From Bradyrhizobium altum (GTDB lineage Bacteria; Pseudomonadota; Alphaproteobacteria; Rhizobiales; Xanthobacteraceae): a stretch of 59,410 nt of DNA. The stretch is from the NCBI RefSeq assembly GCF_020889705.1, contig NZ_JACMYP010000020.1, positions 1 to 59,410 on the forward strand, in the 5' to 3' direction. The stretch's first letter is position 1, and each line of letters starts with the position of its first letter. Under the pieces are notes generated by a model. The model worked only from the letters and a program-made list of their open reading frames with translations, searched no databases and was not told the origin of the DNA. The position numbers and the translations under genes were made by a program. Below are positions 57,756 to 59,410 of the stretch, piece after piece.

Positions 57756-58876
57756 GAGCCCTGTTGTCCCGCCTGCGGCCCGGCTCGGATACGCTCGAGC
57801 GTGCAGCCGCGACACTGCTGGTCCTGGCCGCGAGCTATCAGTTCGGTCACGCGGCTTCCGGCGGGCGATATCGCGCGGCCGAGTTCGCGCTGCTGGTGCT
57901 TATCGCAGGCATCTATTGGCACCGCTCGATCTTCAGGCGATGCGCCAGCCGCGATGTCACGAAGGTTCTCGCGGGATTGGCCGAGGCCATGGCGGCTGCG
58001 TTTCGGCCGGACGGCGGCAGAGTCGACTCCCAATTTGCGATGCATGGGGCAAGCGATCGCGCGGAAGCGAGGCGGGCCGCGCCGCGGGATGTCGTCAAGG
58101 TCAGGAGCCTGTTCATCTCCGACGTCCATCTCGGAACCCGGGGATGCCAGGCCGAGCGGTTCATCGACTTTCTTCGTCACCATGATGCCGAAACCGTGTT
58201 CCTGGTCGGCGACATCGTCGATGGCTGGTGTCTGCGGTCGAGCTGGTACTGGCCTTCAGCGCACAATGCGGTGGTGCGGGAGCTGATCGAACTCGCGCAA
58301 CGGGGCCGTCGCCTGGTCTACATTCCCGGCAATCACGACGAGTTCCTGCGTGACTACGCCGGCGCGGCGTTCTGCGGCGTCGAAATTGTCGAACGGGCGA
58401 TCCATCGTGGCCTCGACGGCCGCGACTACTTCGTCGTTCACGGTGACCATTTTGATCTCGTGGTGCGGCATGCGCGCTGGCTCGCGCTGATTGGCGATGT
58501 CGGCTATCGGGCCGCGCTGGCCTGCAACGTCTGGCTCAACTGGATCAGGCGCCGATTTGGGTTCGGCTATTGGTCGTTCTCGTCCTGGGCGAAATTGCAG
58601 GTCAAGAATGCGGTCAACCACATCGGCCGGTTCGAGGAGGTGCTGTCATCGGAGGCCGCGCGCAGCAACGTTCAAGGCGTGATCTGCGGCCACATCCACC
58701 ACGCGGCACTGCACGACGATTTCGGCGTCCGCTACATCAACACCGGGGATTGGGTCGAGTCCTGCACCGGCGTGGTCGAGCGCTATAACGGGCAGTTTGA
58801 AATCGTCCGATGGACGGAAGCGCGGGCAGCGTTGAATAGGGCAGGCCTCGCGCCGCTCACGCAGGCGGTCGCCTGA
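57752..58876 (+). CDS. Membrane-anchored LpxH/PlcP-like metallophosphoesterase
   Basis: A 374-residue calcineurin-type phosphoesterase. The metal-binding motifs are LFISDVHLGTRG (Asp124, His126), LVGDIVDGW (Asp154), IPGNHDEFLRDY (Asn194, His195), VVHGDHFD (about 229-235) and ICGHIHHAAL. Family members of about 260-280 residues begin just before the first motif; here about 115 extra N-terminal residues include two hydrophobic segments (about 20-31, 43-57). Annotation as UDP-2,3-diacylglucosamine diphosphatase is likely, but alphaproteobacteria generally use LpxI. The glycosyltransferase directly downstream (TGATG overlap) favours the PlcP role: a phospholipase C releasing diacylglycerol. Confidence 0.88.
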   Translation: MRALLSRLRPGSDTLERAAATLLVLAASYQFGHAASGGRYRAAEFALLVLIAGIYWHRSIFRRCASRDVTKVLAGLAEAMAAAFRPDGGRVDSQFAMHGASDRAEARRAAPRDVVKVRSLFISDVHLGTRGCQAERFIDFLRHHDAETVFLVGDIVDGWCLRSSWYWPSAHNAVVRELIELAQRGRRLVYIPGNHDEFLRDYAGAAFCGVEIVERAIHRGLDGRDYFVVHGDHFDLVVRHARWLALIGDVGYRAALACNVWLNWIRRRFGFGYWSFSSWAKLQVKNAVNHIGRFEEVLSSEAARSNVQGVICGHIHHAALHDDFGVRYINTGDWVESCTGVVERYNGQFEIVRWTEARAALNRAGLAPLTQAVA

Positions 58877-59410
58877 TGCGCGTGCTGGTGGCAACCGACG
58901 CCTGGCGGCCGCAGATCAATGGTGTGGTCCGCTCGCTCGAATATCTCGCCAGTGAAGCACCGTCGCTCGGCGCGGAAATCACCTTCTTGACGCCGGCCGA
59001 TTTCCGCACCGTGCCGTTGCCCGGCTATCCGGAAATCCGGCTCGCGCTGCCGTCGCTTGGGCGGATCGCGCGCGCGATCGCGGCTGCGCGCCCGGACTCG
59101 GTGCACATCGCGACCGAGGGGCCGATCGGCTGGATCAGCCGGCATGTCTGCCGGACGCGCGGCTATCCGTTCACGACCAGCTACCACACGCGCTTTCCCG
59201 AATATCTCGCCGCGCGGCTGCCGGTCCCGCTGCGGTGGAGCTACGCGGCGCTGCGCCGCTTCCACAATAGCGGAGACGGCATCATGGTCGGCTCGCCGTC
59301 GCTCGAGCAGGCGCTGCAGGCGCATGGCTTCCGCAAATTGATGCCGTGGTCGCGCGGCGTCGACGCCGAGCTGTTTTGCCCCCGCACGGAGCGGCCGCTC
59401 GCCTTCCCGG
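58876..59410 (+). CDS. GT4-type glycosyltransferase (Agt-like), cut by window end
   Basis: The first 178 residues of a GT-B glycosyltransferase. MRVLVATDAWRPQINGVVRS with HIATEGPIGWISRHVCRTRG and FTTSYHTRFPEYLAARLP is typical of the GT4 group that glycosylates lipids such as diacylglycerol. The C-terminal nucleotide-sugar domain is beyond the window. The start overlaps the phosphoesterase stop (TGATG), so the two are coupled. In the plcP-agt pair the transferase would use the diacylglycerol released by the phosphoesterase. Confidence 0.88.
   Translation, partial: MRVLVATDAWRPQINGVVRSLEYLASEAPSLGAEITFLTPADFRTVPLPGYPEIRLALPSLGRIARAIAAARPDSVHIATEGPIGWISRHVCRTRGYPFTTSYHTRFPEYLAARLPVPLRWSYAALRRFHNSGDGIMVGSPSLEQALQAHGFRKLMPWSRGVDAELFCPRTERPLAFP

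Noticed and set aside
57752..58876. LpxH (lipid A pathway) as the function of the phosphoesterase
   Set aside because: The fold fits, but alphaproteobacteria mostly use LpxI for that step, and the coupled GT4 gene with DedA and PmtA-like neighbours fits a phospholipid substrate better. It remains the main alternative.

Overview
The window is high-GC DNA with codon use, gene order and dispersed palindromic repeats typical of a Bradyrhizobium or a close relative (Nitrobacteraceae, Hyphomicrobiales). This rests on the split F1 operon atpHAGDC without F0 genes, the odhB-SDR-lpd order, and the chain rplU-rpmA ... obgE-proB-proA-nadD-rsfS-rlmH-envC-ctpA-yibQ-nudH. I see no prophage, transposase or CRISPR array.

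Layout. 1-3.8 kb: end of 2-oxoglutarate dehydrogenase E2, an SDR, dihydrolipoamide dehydrogenase and a small membrane protein. 3.9-8.7 kb: DUF4337-like protein, XerC, PriA and an RlpA-like protein. A 630-bp divergent region follows, with a CtrA-type box. 9.3-14.4 kb: the F1 ATP synthase operon, with a 16-bp tandem repeat over the atpA stop and a palindromic repeat between atpD and atpC. 14.6-17.4 kb: a class III cyclase with a 3' frameshift and an AraC regulator. 17.4-31.6 kb: a long, mostly minus-strand housekeeping run (two Nudix hydrolases, YibQ, CtpA, EnvC, RlmH, RsfS, NadD, ProA, ProB, ObgE, MaoC, L27, L21), interrupted by a plus-strand DMT transporter and a frameshifted acetyltransferase. 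31.8-36 kb: GlxA-type regulator divergent from an SDR, an unusual ROK-like protein and an alpha/beta hydrolase. 36.2-38 kb: tRNA-Ser(CGA), then two truncated genes joined at a deletion scar and about 700 bp with almost no coding signal. 38-45 kb: ABC-F ATPase, Hsp70-like protein, and the pair OprB porin / PQQ glucose dehydrogenase. 45-54 kb: accessory metabolism, including an AraC regulator divergent from a Baeyer-Villiger monooxygenase and a serine esterase. 54-59.4 kb: a two-component system divergent from a membrane-lipid cluster (PmtA-like methyltransferase, DedA protein, PlcP/LpxH-like phosphoesterase, glycosyltransferase cut by the window end).

Most notable. (1) The ROK-like protein at 33815-34972 carries its family motifs in the wrong order: the C-terminal-lobe motifs precede the phosphate-1 motif, as in a circular permutation. 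(2) The 56.5-59.4 kb cluster looks like a phospholipid-to-glycolipid remodelling module, and its phosphoesterase has an added membrane-anchored N-terminus. (3) A TTAA-N7-TTAAC box lies upstream of the RlpA-like gene. (4) Three genes carry apparent one-base deletions in G or C runs; these are either real decay or sequencing errors.
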